Positions 9,416 to 17,304 of a stretch of 64,000 bases of DNA are shown piece after piece (positions within the stretch are counted from its first letter, which is position 1; every line of letters starts with the position of its first letter). The notes under the pieces were generated by a model. It was not told the DNA's origin, searched no databases, and worked only from the letters and a program-made list of their open reading frames with translations. The position numbers and the translations under genes are program-made. This DNA comes from Planctomycetota bacterium (GTDB lineage: Bacteria; Planctomycetota; B15-G4): NCBI GenBank assembly GCA_029259715.1, contig JAJDEP010000003.1, positions 186,001 to 250,000 of the forward strand, in the 5' to 3' direction.

Positions 9416-9549
9416 CCGCCGCTCCGAACGCTCACATGCTGTTTCGAAACCGCACACAGCGAACACATTCCGCCACTCTTGTTCTTGTCCGCGCCCCGGA
9501 TGCGTCACATCACCGTGTCCTCGCGGCCCCCTATCCTCGAGGTCTCACC

Positions 9550-10629
9550 ATGCTCCGGCCCCGGCTCTCTCGGTCCGTCTCGAACATGCTCGCCGCGTTG
9601 ATGCTCACACTCGCCCTGACGCCTGCAGGAATGTCGCAGGCCACCGTCGACCTGCGCGCCGATTCGCAGCCCGTCGACCTGGCCGCCATCAAGACGCCGG
9701 CACAGGTCATCGAACGCTTGTCGCTGTTGCTCTCTGAGCGTTACGTCTTCCCGGAGAAGGCTGAAGAGTGTGTGGCGCGCCTCGCCAGCGAACTCGCGCA
9801 GGGCACCTTCGACGACTACAGCGACATCTCGACCCTGGGCCCCCGGCTGACCATGATCCTGCAGGACGTGACCGGCGATAAGCACCTGCGCGTGCACCCG
9901 CGCTCGCCCGGCCCCGTGGCCCCCGCGTCCGAGCCCACCGACGAGCAGGAGGCCGCCTTGCGCGCGCGCATGCTCGAGCAGGGCCGTCGCAACAACTTCG
10001 GCTTCGAGCAGGTCTTCCGCGTCGAGGAGAACGTGGGCGTGCTCGACTTGCGCGGGTTCTCGGCCACCGAGTTCGCCCAACACACGGCCGTCGGCGCCAT
10101 GCAGTTCCTCGGCAGCTGCGACGCCCTCGTCTTCGACCTGCGCCAGAACGGCGGCGGCGACCCGGAGATGGTGCAGCTGCTCCAGAGCTACCTCTTCGAC
10201 GAGCCCACCCACCTCAACAGCCTCTACTGGCGCGAGGGCGACCAGACCCAGGAGTTCTGGACCCACGACGTGCCCGGCAACGTCATGGGCGACGTGCCGG
10301 TCATCGTCCTCACGAGCCGCTACACCTTCTCAGCGGCCGAAGAGTTCACCTACAACCTCAAGTGCCGCGACCGCGCCACCATCGTCGGCGAGACCACCGG
10401 CGGCGGCGCCCACCCCGGCGGCGACTTCCCCCTCAGCGAACGCCTCGGCGTGTTCATCTCCATGGGCCGTGCGATCAACCCGATCACCGGCACCAACTGG
10501 GAGGGGACCGGGGTCGTGCCCCACGTCGAGGCCACTTCCGAGGCCGCCTTCGACGTCGGGCTGGAGTTGGCCATGAAGCAGGCCAGGGAATACCGCAAGC
10601 AACGGTCAGAGGCCGTGAAGGGAGCGTAG
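9550..10629 (+). CDS. S41-family (tail-specific/IRBP-like) serine protease, exported
   Basis: 359 residues with a signal peptide (basic start, then MLAALMLTLALTPAG, cleavage near AGMSQA), an N-terminal helical region typical of S41 proteases of the IRBP branch, and the catalytic core. Core motifs are VFDLRQNGGGDPEMVQLL, VIVLTSRYTFSAAEEF with the nucleophile serine near residue 261, and GETTGGGAHPGG. There is no PDZ domain, as expected for the IRBP-like branch. Likely acts in the periplasm or outside on peptides. The frame reads back to 9139 through the previous gene, but the signal peptide fixes the start at 9550. Confidence 0.82.
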   Translation: MLRPRLSRSVSNMLAALMLTLALTPAGMSQATVDLRADSQPVDLAAIKTPAQVIERLSLLLSERYVFPEKAEECVARLASELAQGTFDDYSDISTLGPRLTMILQDVTGDKHLRVHPRSPGPVAPASEPTDEQEAALRARMLEQGRRNNFGFEQVFRVEENVGVLDLRGFSATEFAQHTAVGAMQFLGSCDALVFDLRQNGGGDPEMVQLLQSYLFDEPTHLNSLYWREGDQTQEFWTHDVPGNVMGDVPVIVLTSRYTFSAAEEFTYNLKCRDRATIVGETTGGGAHPGGDFPLSERLGVFISMGRAINPITGTNWEGTGVVPHVEATSEAAFDVGLELAMKQAREYRKQRSEAVKGA

Positions 10630-10631
10630 GC

Positions 10632-10769
10632 ATGCCCGCAGGAATCGACTTCATCGGACGACTGGTCGGCGACGCCCTCACGTGGTTGTTGCCGGGCTAC
10701 CTCTTCGACCACGTGTGGACCGGCGGATGGGCCAACGCCATGCGCTGGATGCAGGAGATGTCGAGCTGA
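10632..10769 (+). CDS. Possible small 45-residue membrane-associated protein
   Basis: Immediately after the S41 protease stop there is an ATG preceded by GGAGCGTAGGC, opening a 45-codon frame: MPAGIDFIGRLVGDALTW followed by a hydrophobic LLPGYLFDHVW and an amphipathic end. Spacing of two bases suggests translational coupling to the protease. I recognise no family. It could be a chance frame; the support is the ribosome site, the tight spacing and the terminator downstream. Confidence 0.35.
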   Translation: MPAGIDFIGRLVGDALTWLLPGYLFDHVWTGGWANAMRWMQEMSS

Positions 10770-10897
10770 CCCTTTACCAGGTCGGCTCACCACGACAGCA
10801 CAGCAACACGGCCGCCCCATGAGCTCTCGGGGAGCTCCCGGGATGGCCGACAATTCGGGGGAGCGGATCTGACCGGGGACGGCATCTGGATCCGCTG

Positions 10898-10947
10898 GAC
10901 GGGTGTCTCCGTGCTCGAGGCCGGAGACGCCCGTCTGCTTATTTGTC
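10898..10947 (+). terminator. Rho-independent terminator after the S41 protease operon
   Basis: A 14-bp stem pairs 10898-10911 (GACGGGTGTCTCCG) with 10922-10935 (CGGAGACGCCCGTC), with one G-T wobble and a 10-base loop, followed by the T-rich tail TGCTTATTTGTC. The orientation of the tail fits the plus-strand protease and small ORF. Confidence 0.65.
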
Positions 10948-10999
10948 AAAGACCCGCCTGCGCGAGGACTCGTGTCCTCACCTCGAGGACGGGGCGCGG

Positions 11000-11377
11000 C
11001 TACGGACGTTGCATGCGCCGCGCAGAAAACTCGACGATGCACCCGGCTTCGTTCACCTCGATGCCTTCCGCCGCGAGCAGCGCACGCTGCTCGTCGCTCG
11101 GCAGGCCGTCACCGCGGCGCGCAATCTCGCCCTTGGCGTTGACCACCCGGTGCCACGGGACGTCATCGCGGTCCTCGGGAATCGCGGCCAGCGCCCACCC
11201 CACCTGGCGCGCAACGGAGCGCAGGCCCAGCGCGGCGGCGATGTCGCCATAGGTGGTGACCTGGCCGGCGGGGACGGCGCACACCTCTGAGAACACGTCC
11301 TCGTGGAATCCCTCGCCCACCACGCGGTGCGGGCCGTGAAGGGCAGAGTTGTAGCGGGTGCGTCGTTGCGCGGCCAT
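11000..11377 (-). CDS. Alkyltransferase-like (ATL) DNA-repair protein
   Basis: 125 residues matching the DNA-binding domain of O6-alkylguanine-DNA alkyltransferases: FHEDVFSEVCAVPAGQVTTYGDIAAALG, then ARQVGWALAAI and VPWHRVVNAKGEI. In true MGMT/Ogt enzymes the motif is PCHRV, with cysteine as alkyl acceptor. Here it is PWHRV near residue 71, as in the ATL family (E. coli YbaZ type). ATLs bind O6-alkylguanine without repairing it and pass it to nucleotide excision repair. Single-gene unit, divergent from the toroid protein at 11482. Confidence 0.85.
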   Translation of the reverse strand: MAAQRRTRYNSALHGPHRVVGEGFHEDVFSEVCAVPAGQVTTYGDIAAALGLRSVARQVGWALAAIPEDRDDVPWHRVVNAKGEIARRGDGLPSDEQRALLAAEGIEVNEAGCIVEFSARRMQRP

Positions 11378-11481
11378 CAGCCCTCAGCGTAGCGATGAGG
11401 CGTTTCCCGGGCAGGCCCTTCTCCGCTTCCACGGGCAAGCGTGACCGCTGTTACCATCTGTGCGGGAAGGAGGGAGCAGGC

Positions 11482-12876
11482 ATGGTCCGCAGCCTCGTCG
11501 TTTTCGTCGCTCTCATTGCGCTGTTGGCGATCAGCACCGCCGTCCGGGGCCAGGATCCCCCGCAGCCGGCCCAGCCGGATCCCGTCGTGTCGCCGGTCAT
11601 GGCGGCGCACATCGAGCGGCTGAAGGCCGAGCTGCCCGACCGCATGGCCACTCTCTCCGAAGAGCTGAGGGAGTCCGCCCATCGCTGGAATCGATCGGCG
11701 CCGCCCAAGGGAAGCAAGCGCAAGAGTGCGCGCATCCGCAAGGGCTCGGCCCGGGACAAGTACGGTCTCACGGTTGCCGAGAACACGGCCCAGTTGGGAC
11801 TGGGTTGGCTCGCCGCCCACCAGAGCCCCAAAGGCTTCTGGTCAGGCGCCGGTTTCGAAGACTCCTGCGGCCGCATCGACGACGGCGCCCCCTGCGGTGG
11901 AACGGGCTCGAACCTCCACGACCCCGGTGTCACCGGACTGGCATTGCTGTGCTTCCTGCGTTCGGGAGTCGAACCGCCTCCGGCCAAAGAGACCGGTGAC
12001 GACGAAAATGATGCCGAAGACATCTCCCCCTACGCTTTCACTGTCGCCCAGGGCATCGACTTTCTCATCGCGGTGCAAAGCTCGAACGGACGCTTCGGCA
12101 GCGAGCACATCCTCACCGGCAACTACGATCACCACATCGCGACCCTGGCCATGATCGAAGCCGCCCTGGTGACGGGCGCAGAGGCCCACAAAGAGTCCGC
12201 CGAGAAGGCCATCGATCACATCCTGGCTGAACGCAACGCCGGCGCAGCCTGGCGTTACGCGCAAGCACACCCCGAGATGCGGGTCTTCCCCAACGACACC
12301 TCCGTCACGGCCTGGGCCCTGCAGGCACTCGAGCAAGGACGGGCCGCCCGCATGCCCTTCGACAAGACGGCCTTCACTGACGGCCTCGGCTTCATCCACG
12401 CGATGACCGATCCGGTCACGGGTCGGACCGGCTACACCCACATAGGCATGCTCCCTCCGCGCGAAGTCGGAAGCGAATTCAACTGGCCGTCCCAGCAGAC
12501 CGAGTCGCTCACTGCCGCCGGCCTCTATTGCCGCTTGCTCGCGATCGAAAACCGCACCCTCAAGCACGACAAGCAGGCCTTGGAGCTCTCCACCGAGCTG
12601 CTCGTCGACCTGCCTCCGGTGTGGGACCTCGCCCACCCCGGCCGCGTCGACTACTACTACTGGTACTACGGCACCAAGGCCCTGGCCCTGCAGGGCGGCG
12701 ATGCGTGGCTGGACTGGAAGCAGCCGCTGATCAACGTCTTTGCGCAGCACACTCTCCTCGATGGAGACGCTCTGGGGTCATGGGACCCAGCTCGGGATCC
12801 CTGGGGACATGTCGGCGGACGCATCTACTCGACAGCGATGATGACGCTGTCAGCGCTCGAGAGCTCGCAGCACTAG
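11482..12876 (+). CDS. Exported prenyltransferase/squalene-cyclase-like alpha/alpha-toroid protein
   Basis: 464 residues with a signal peptide (MVRSLVVFVALIALLAIST, cleavage near VRGQ). Several repeats of the toroid fold shared by squalene cyclases, prenyltransferases and complement-like proteins follow: LGWLAAHQSPKGFWSG, VTGLALLCFL, GIDFLIAVQSSNGRFG, HIATLAMIEAAL, TSVTAWALQALEQG and LTAAGLYCRLL. The cyclase DxDD motif is not evident, so enzyme activity cannot be claimed. Exported proteins of this type are frequent in Planctomycetota. The ATG at 11482 has GGGAGCAGG just ahead; an upstream in-frame start at 11395 would bury the signal peptide. Confidence 0.65.
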   Translation: MVRSLVVFVALIALLAISTAVRGQDPPQPAQPDPVVSPVMAAHIERLKAELPDRMATLSEELRESAHRWNRSAPPKGSKRKSARIRKGSARDKYGLTVAENTAQLGLGWLAAHQSPKGFWSGAGFEDSCGRIDDGAPCGGTGSNLHDPGVTGLALLCFLRSGVEPPPAKETGDDENDAEDISPYAFTVAQGIDFLIAVQSSNGRFGSEHILTGNYDHHIATLAMIEAALVTGAEAHKESAEKAIDHILAERNAGAAWRYAQAHPEMRVFPNDTSVTAWALQALEQGRAARMPFDKTAFTDGLGFIHAMTDPVTGRTGYTHIGMLPPREVGSEFNWPSQQTESLTAAGLYCRLLAIENRTLKHDKQALELSTELLVDLPPVWDLAHPGRVDYYYWYYGTKALALQGGDAWLDWKQPLINVFAQHTLLDGDALGSWDPARDPWGHVGGRIYSTAMMTLSALESSQH

Positions 12877-13108
12877 GACGCCCGCGGACCGCGACCACAG
12901 CGCCCTCTCCGCTTTCCTCGCGGAGTTCGACACCACTGGCGTCGGTCAGGTGCGGGTCGGCGGGCTGCTGCTCCTGCGACCGACCGGGCACAAGGCCTGG
13001 GGGGAGGACATCAAGTCGTCGCCTGCCTCGCCCTCCGTGCCTGCCGAGTAGCCTGCCCGCATCGGCAGCCTCCTCGGTGACATCCGAGGACCACGCGGAA
13101 CAGCGGCT

Positions 13109-13978
13109 TCACTCGTCTGCGTAGATCACGAAGCCCAGGATGCGTTCGATCGCCTCTTCCGTGAGCATTCGCCTCTCCTCGGCCAACCGACGTGCTTCGA
13201 TCACGAGCGGATCCGACTCGAAGAGCCCGACCGTGGACGTCCGTTTGCCGGTTCGCGCATTCCATTCGCTGACCCGGTAATGGCCACCACCACTCGAGCC
13301 AAAGTAGTCCCGCCCCCTCGCTGGTGAGTAGCGATAGCGCTCCTGCATGGCCTGCAGCGTGGCCGCGATCTCGACGATGGCGGCATCGTCGACCACCCGG
13401 CGCACCGCTTCGAATTCCTGCCCCCCGATGGATTCACCGACTTCTGCGAAGACGGCGAGCAACTCATCCATCCTCTCCTCGCGGCCGTCGACCTCCCCCA
13501 GGAGCTCCGGCATCCGCTCCGAGATGAGGTCACCGAACTCCTTTTCGATTTCGCTGCCCCGCATCTGGCGCACCAACTCCTCGATCTCCCATTCACAATC
13601 AGCGACGTACTCGAGCAAGGACTCGATGTGGTCCTGCTGGTCAAGCACTTGCTCTTCGAGGGCGGCGATTCGCTCGGCCTGATCAGGCGCGAATGCTGCG
13701 GCTTCTGCAGCCGGAAGGTCAGGAAGCAGGGCCTTGGCAGCGACTCGGGGGAACAGTGGCAAAGCGGGCGGCCCATGCCCCCCGCCCCGGTGTCGCCCCA
13801 CGGCGCCATTCGACGAATCATTCATGGCAGCCGGCACGACATGAAGGCCGGACCGTTGCCCGCAACGAAGCAGATGACCTTCGCTCTCCGCACCATCTCC
13901 CGAGACGAGGGACGCGAACAACAGCGCGAGTCCCGCGACAACCACCCCGATCCAGATCGCACGGTCGATGGGGCGCAT
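13109..13978 (-). CDS. Membrane-anchored coiled-coil protein of unknown function
   Basis: From the ATG at 13978 (289 residues) an N-terminal membrane segment (RAIWIGVVVAGLALLFASLV) is followed by a Gly/Pro linker and a long acidic helical region. This includes a likely coiled coil (ERIAALEEQVLDQQDHIESL) and EEIVRQMRG-like heptads, then a basic end with RLAEERRMLTEEAIERILGF. GGAGG lies upstream of the start. No family recognised. The frame is open to 14041, but the extra 21 residues are arginine-rich and lack a ribosome site. It has no close operon partner. Confidence 0.6.
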   Translation of the reverse strand: MRPIDRAIWIGVVVAGLALLFASLVSGDGAESEGHLLRCGQRSGLHVVPAAMNDSSNGAVGRHRGGGHGPPALPLFPRVAAKALLPDLPAAEAAAFAPDQAERIAALEEQVLDQQDHIESLLEYVADCEWEIEELVRQMRGSEIEKEFGDLISERMPELLGEVDGREERMDELLAVFAEVGESIGGQEFEAVRRVVDDAAIVEIAATLQAMQERYRYSPARGRDYFGSSGGGHYRVSEWNARTGKRTSTVGLFESDPLVIEARRLAEERRMLTEEAIERILGFVIYADE

Positions 13979-14044
13979 GGTCAAGGACTGATCCTCCGCT
14001 CGGGAACCGATGCGCCGGATCCATCGGTGCGGCCCGTGCATGCC

Positions 14045-14368
14045 TTACACGAGAGCTAGATCGCTCTGCGACAGAGGCAACCAGGAGGCGCGCGCCATGG
14101 CGCCGGTCAGCGGGTCGACCATGAACATGCTGATCAAGTCACCGATCAGGATGTTGCCCCCGGACCACGGGTCAAGATGGCTCTCGAGGAAGCGTTCCAC
14201 CCGGCGGTGCCCGACGAGCCCCAAGGTCGGGCCCAAGAAAAAGGCCGATGTCCGAGAACCACGGCGCCACATCCCCCGAAGCGGCGTGCCCGGCTCGCAG
14301 CCGGGGCAACACCCGTCGAACGTCGACTGACACAGCCCAGCGTGACGGGTGCTCGGGTTCTCGGACAT
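14045..14368 (-). CDS. Possible small protein or gene remnant with PEGA-lipoprotein-like tail
   Basis: This lies in the 535-base gap between two better-supported genes. A 107-codon frame starting MSENPSTRHAGL ends in a stretch that looks genuinely protein-coding: HRRVERFLESHLDPWSGGN followed by ILIGDLISMFMVDPLTGAMA. That tail resembles the end of small PEGA-like lipoproteins, where a GG-x-I-G segment precedes a D-x-x-TGA segment. The N-terminal half is cysteine- and arginine-rich with no signal peptide, so this may be the 3' remnant of a broken gene. Nothing else is seen in 13979-14513. Confidence 0.3.
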   Translation of the reverse strand: MSENPSTRHAGLCQSTFDGCCPGCEPGTPLRGMWRRGSRTSAFFLGPTLGLVGHRRVERFLESHLDPWSGGNILIGDLISMFMVDPLTGAMARASWLPLSQSDLALV

Positions 14369-14513
14369 CAACCGCCACAGACTGTGCATACGGGCATGGA
14401 CACGATGTGTCCCACCAGGCTGATTACTGTGTTCGGATCGCCAGGAGTTGCCCCTGGTAGGGACGAGAACGGCAGAGGAGGACCGGCCCGCCCGGGACCC
14501 TGCGAGGACTTGC

Positions 14514-15566
14514 ATGGATTCACAGGACGGCCAGCCGGAGCGCACTCGCAAGCGCAACGCCCGCGAGCCGGCGCTCTTCCTCTCGGGGACCGGCGACGAC
14601 TACCTCGGTCGGTGGAAGCGCATCATCCACCTCGACCAGCGGCTGCGCTCTGGTGACCGCCCCACCCTGAGGCGCCTGGCGTCCGAGTGCGGCGTGGTCA
14701 CCAAGACCATCCGCCGCGACTTCGAAGCCATGCGCATCGAGCTCGGCGCCCCCATCGAGTACGACGCCGGGAGCCGTGGCTACCGTTACGCCGACAACGC
14801 GTTCGCCATTCCCGCCGGCACGCTCAACGAGCGCGACCTCTTCGCCCTGATGGTGGCCGAGAACGCCATCGCCCAGTACGACGGCACGCCGCTGCACGAC
14901 CACCTGCGCGAGGCCTTCGACAAGATGCTGGCCTTTCTCCCGGGCGAGGTGCGCGACGCCCATCAAGTGGGCGCCCGCGCCATCCACTTCGGCGGCCTGC
15001 CCCCGCCCGCCATCGACCCCGAGCACTGGACGGCCCTCGCCTGCGCCATCCGCGATCGCCGGGCCACCGAGGTCCGCTACCAGCGGGGCGGCAAGTCCAA
15101 GCCCGACGCGCGGCAACTACACCCCTACCAACTGCTGGTGCGCGACCGCGACTGGTTCCTCATCGCCCACAACCCCGCCGTGGGCCGCGAGCTGTTGTAT
15201 TACTTGCCAAGGATCGCCGGCGTCGCCGTGCTCGACGAGCCGTTCGATATCAGGGACGGCTTCGACGCCGAGGCGTTTCACCGCGGTTCCTTCAACGCCA
15301 TGCAGGGACCCGACGAGCCCGTCGCCGTCACCCTGCGCTTCGCGCCCGAAGGCGCCCACCTGGTGGACGAACGCCCCTGGTCGCCCGAGCAGACCGTCCG
15401 CCGCCACAAGGACGGCTCGGCCTCGGTCACGTTTCACTCCGCCGCCCATTTCGAGATCGAGCGCCAGGTCATGCGCTACGGCGGGCTGGTGGAGGTGGTG
15501 AAGCCGGTGGCCCTGCGCGAACGGGTGCGGGACACGGCGCGGCGGGTCGCGGACGGGCACGGATGA
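14514..15566 (+). CDS. WYL-domain transcriptional regulator
   Basis: 350 residues. An N-terminal winged helix (about 35-95) reads LGRWKRIIHLDQRLRSGDRP and CGVVTKTIRRDFEAMR, a DeoR-like HTH. A linker leads to the WYL domain (about 165-245, with YHPYQLLVRDRDWFLIAHNP-like sequence, here HPYQLLVRDRDWFLIAH) and a C-terminal WCX-like extension ending LREVRD-like. WYL domains sense nucleic-acid ligands and often regulate defence loci. This one sits at the left edge of the defence-rich part of the window. Start at 14514 preferred over 14448 because GCGAGGA precedes it and the upstream residues are low-complexity. Confidence 0.85.
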   Translation: MDSQDGQPERTRKRNAREPALFLSGTGDDYLGRWKRIIHLDQRLRSGDRPTLRRLASECGVVTKTIRRDFEAMRIELGAPIEYDAGSRGYRYADNAFAIPAGTLNERDLFALMVAENAIAQYDGTPLHDHLREAFDKMLAFLPGEVRDAHQVGARAIHFGGLPPPAIDPEHWTALACAIRDRRATEVRYQRGGKSKPDARQLHPYQLLVRDRDWFLIAHNPAVGRELLYYLPRIAGVAVLDEPFDIRDGFDAEAFHRGSFNAMQGPDEPVAVTLRFAPEGAHLVDERPWSPEQTVRRHKDGSASVTFHSAAHFEIERQVMRYGGLVEVVKPVALRERVRDTARRVADGHG

Positions 15567-15592
15567 GCGGGCCCCCACAGGCCCGGAGCCGG

Positions 15593-15871
15593 TCAGGCCG
15601 CGCAGACCGGCGCGACTTCCTCGAGCCCCACCTCCTCGACACCCAGTTCGCGCAAGACCGCGTTGAACTCCTCCAGGCTCACGTAGCCCGGATTGATGAT
15701 CTCGACTCCGAGGGGCTCGCCCTCCGCACCATAGTCGGCGACCAGACTGCCCCCGAACTTGCGCGACCGCTTCACACCGCCAGGTGCGATCGCGGCCAGG
15801 TAGTAGTACCCGGCGTAGGCCTTGCCCTTGCGGTAGCTGACTCTCAGGTATCGGTGTGCCACGACGGGCAT
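15593..15871 (-). CDS. DUF2283-type small protein, probable antitoxin partner
   Basis: 92 residues with an N-terminal basic beta segment (HRYLRVSYRKGKAYAGYYYL) and the DUF2283 signature of a divergent kind (GSLVADYGAEGEPLGVEIIN). Its ATG shares one base with the stop of the DUF4258 gene upstream (TGATG). DUF2283 proteins are commonly encoded beside DUF4258 proteins in toxin-antitoxin-like pairs, DUF2283 being the presumed antitoxin. No DNA-binding domain is visible, so autoregulation, if any, needs the partner. The open frame reads back to 15958, inside the DUF4258 gene. Confidence 0.65.
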   Translation of the reverse strand: MPVVAHRYLRVSYRKGKAYAGYYYLAAIAPGGVKRSRKFGGSLVADYGAEGEPLGVEIINPGYVSLEEFNAVLRELGVEEVGLEEVAPVCAA

Positions 15872-16131
15872 CAGTCTACCTCGTACACCGTGATGACGAC
15901 GAGCACCCCATCGATGGCGTCCGGCTCGACGACCACCTCCCACAGCCGCCGGCGCCATCGCGACAACACCACCCAGCGACCCGCCAGGCTGGCCCAGTAC
16001 AAGTCACGGGCATCCTCGAGCATCTCCCGCACGTCGACCTCGGTGACATCCCTCTCGCGCATGACCTGCCGCGCATGGTCGCGAAACGAAAGCTCCCACT
16101 CCCACCACTCGGGCCACCGCTTCGTCCGCAC
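15871..16131 (-). CDS. DUF4258-family putative toxin
   Basis: 86 residues: ELSFRDHARQVMRERDVTEV, then an alternating beta region RWVVLSRWRRRLWEVVVEPD and the closing GVLVVITVYEVD. This is the DUF4258 layout, a small BECR/RelE-like fold suspected to be an RNase toxin. Translation probably starts at a GTG at 16131 with GGGGAGGAG upstream. First gene of a two-gene unit with the DUF2283 protein. Toxicity is inference from the pairing. Confidence 0.65.
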   Translation of the reverse strand: MRTKRWPEWWEWELSFRDHARQVMRERDVTEVDVREMLEDARDLYWASLAGRWVVLSRWRRRLWEVVVEPDAIDGVLVVITVYEVD

Positions 16132-16205
16132 CGCACGCTCCTCCCCGCACAGCAGGGAGTCGCGGCCGGGCCGGGTGCGTTACGTTCGTCTGCCAGGAGC
16201 CCCCC

Positions 16206-17171
16206 ATCTACGACCTCATCGGTGACATCCACGGCCACGCCGACGCCCTGAAGCGTCTGCTCACGGCCATGGACTACGCGCCGGTGGGCGGCGTCTGGCG
16301 CCACCCCGACCGCCAGGCCGTCTTCCTCGGCGATTTCATCGACCGCGGGCCGCAGATCCGGGAGGTGCTGCAGATCGTGCGGCCCATGGTCGAGGAGGGC
16401 GCGGCCCTGGCCGTCATGGGCAACCACGAGTTCAACGCGATCACCTTCCATACCGAGCACCTCGACACGGTCACCCGCTCGTGGCTGCGCGCGCGCACCC
16501 TGCGCCACATCCGCGCGTACCTCGAGACCATCCGCCAGATCCGGTCGGACACAGAGCTCGAGGATCACATCGAGTGGTTCAAGACGCTGCCCCTGTGGCT
16601 CGAGCTGGATGGCCTGCGCGTCGTCCACGCCTGCTGGGACCCGAGCGCCCTGGCCCTCATCGAGCAGCGCGCGCGGCAGACCGGCGGCACCAACGACGCC
16701 TTCTTCCGCATGGCCGCCGAGCGGGACGACGCGCTGTTCGGGGCCGTCGAGACGGTGCTCAAGGGCCCGGAGATGGACCTGCCCGCGGGGTGCAGCTTCA
16801 AGGACTCCGACGGCAACACCCGCAAGCGGTCCCGGACGCGCTGGTACCTGACCGAGCCCGAGCGGCGCACCTGGCGGGAGTACTCGTTCGCGTTCGACCG
16901 CGACGTCGTGACGGCGATCCCGGACGAGCCGCTGGGCGACAGCGAGGAGGGCCGGGCGGTGGCCGCGACCGCGACGCCCTACCCCGAGGATGCGCCGCCC
17001 GTGTTCATCGGGCACTACTGGATGCCGGGGGAGGTGAAGCCGGCGCCGCTGGCGGAGAACGTGGTGTGTTTGGACTACAGCGTGGCGCGGAAGGGTGGGG
17101 TGTTGTGTGGGTATCGTTGGGATGAGTTTGCTGATTGGTCAGCCCACCCCTTCGTCACGTCACCTCAGTAA
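16206..17171 (+). CDS. Calcineurin-like metallophosphatase (PrpE/ApaH-like), apparent ATC start
   Basis: 321 residues with all metal-binding motifs: GDIHGHAD (about residues 6-13), GDFIDRGPQ (about 41-49), GNHEFN (about 74) and a C-terminal IGHYWMPG. Proteins of this group hydrolyse phosphoesters such as phospho-Ser/Thr or bis-nucleosyl polyphosphates. Homologues begin MYDLIGDIHGHAD. Here the aligned codon at 16206 is ATC, with AGGAG placed six bases ahead, and no ATG, GTG or TTG occurs in frame for at least 60 bases upstream. The first ATG (16269) would delete the first metal motif. I therefore annotate an ATC start. Divergent from the toxin pair. Confidence 0.75.
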   Translation: MYDLIGDIHGHADALKRLLTAMDYAPVGGVWRHPDRQAVFLGDFIDRGPQIREVLQIVRPMVEEGAALAVMGNHEFNAITFHTEHLDTVTRSWLRARTLRHIRAYLETIRQIRSDTELEDHIEWFKTLPLWLELDGLRVVHACWDPSALALIEQRARQTGGTNDAFFRMAAERDDALFGAVETVLKGPEMDLPAGCSFKDSDGNTRKRSRTRWYLTEPERRTWREYSFAFDRDVVTAIPDEPLGDSEEGRAVAATATPYPEDAPPVFIGHYWMPGEVKPAPLAENVVCLDYSVARKGGVLCGYRWDEFADWSAHPFVTSPQ

Positions 17172-17304
17172 CGATTTCCCGAAACGGCTCACACCTCACT
17201 CGTCAGCAAAGAACACCGCCGCTCTACTCACACTGCTTCGGCTGAAGGTCACGGGCGGGATAAGCGCGCAGCTGTCACCATTCAGTACACGGCTTCTCTT
17301 CCTC

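Noticed and set aside
12877-13108. A gene between the toroid protein and the coiled-coil protein
   Set aside because: Short frames only, with no ribosome site or recognisable sequence; I see nothing in this 230-base gap.
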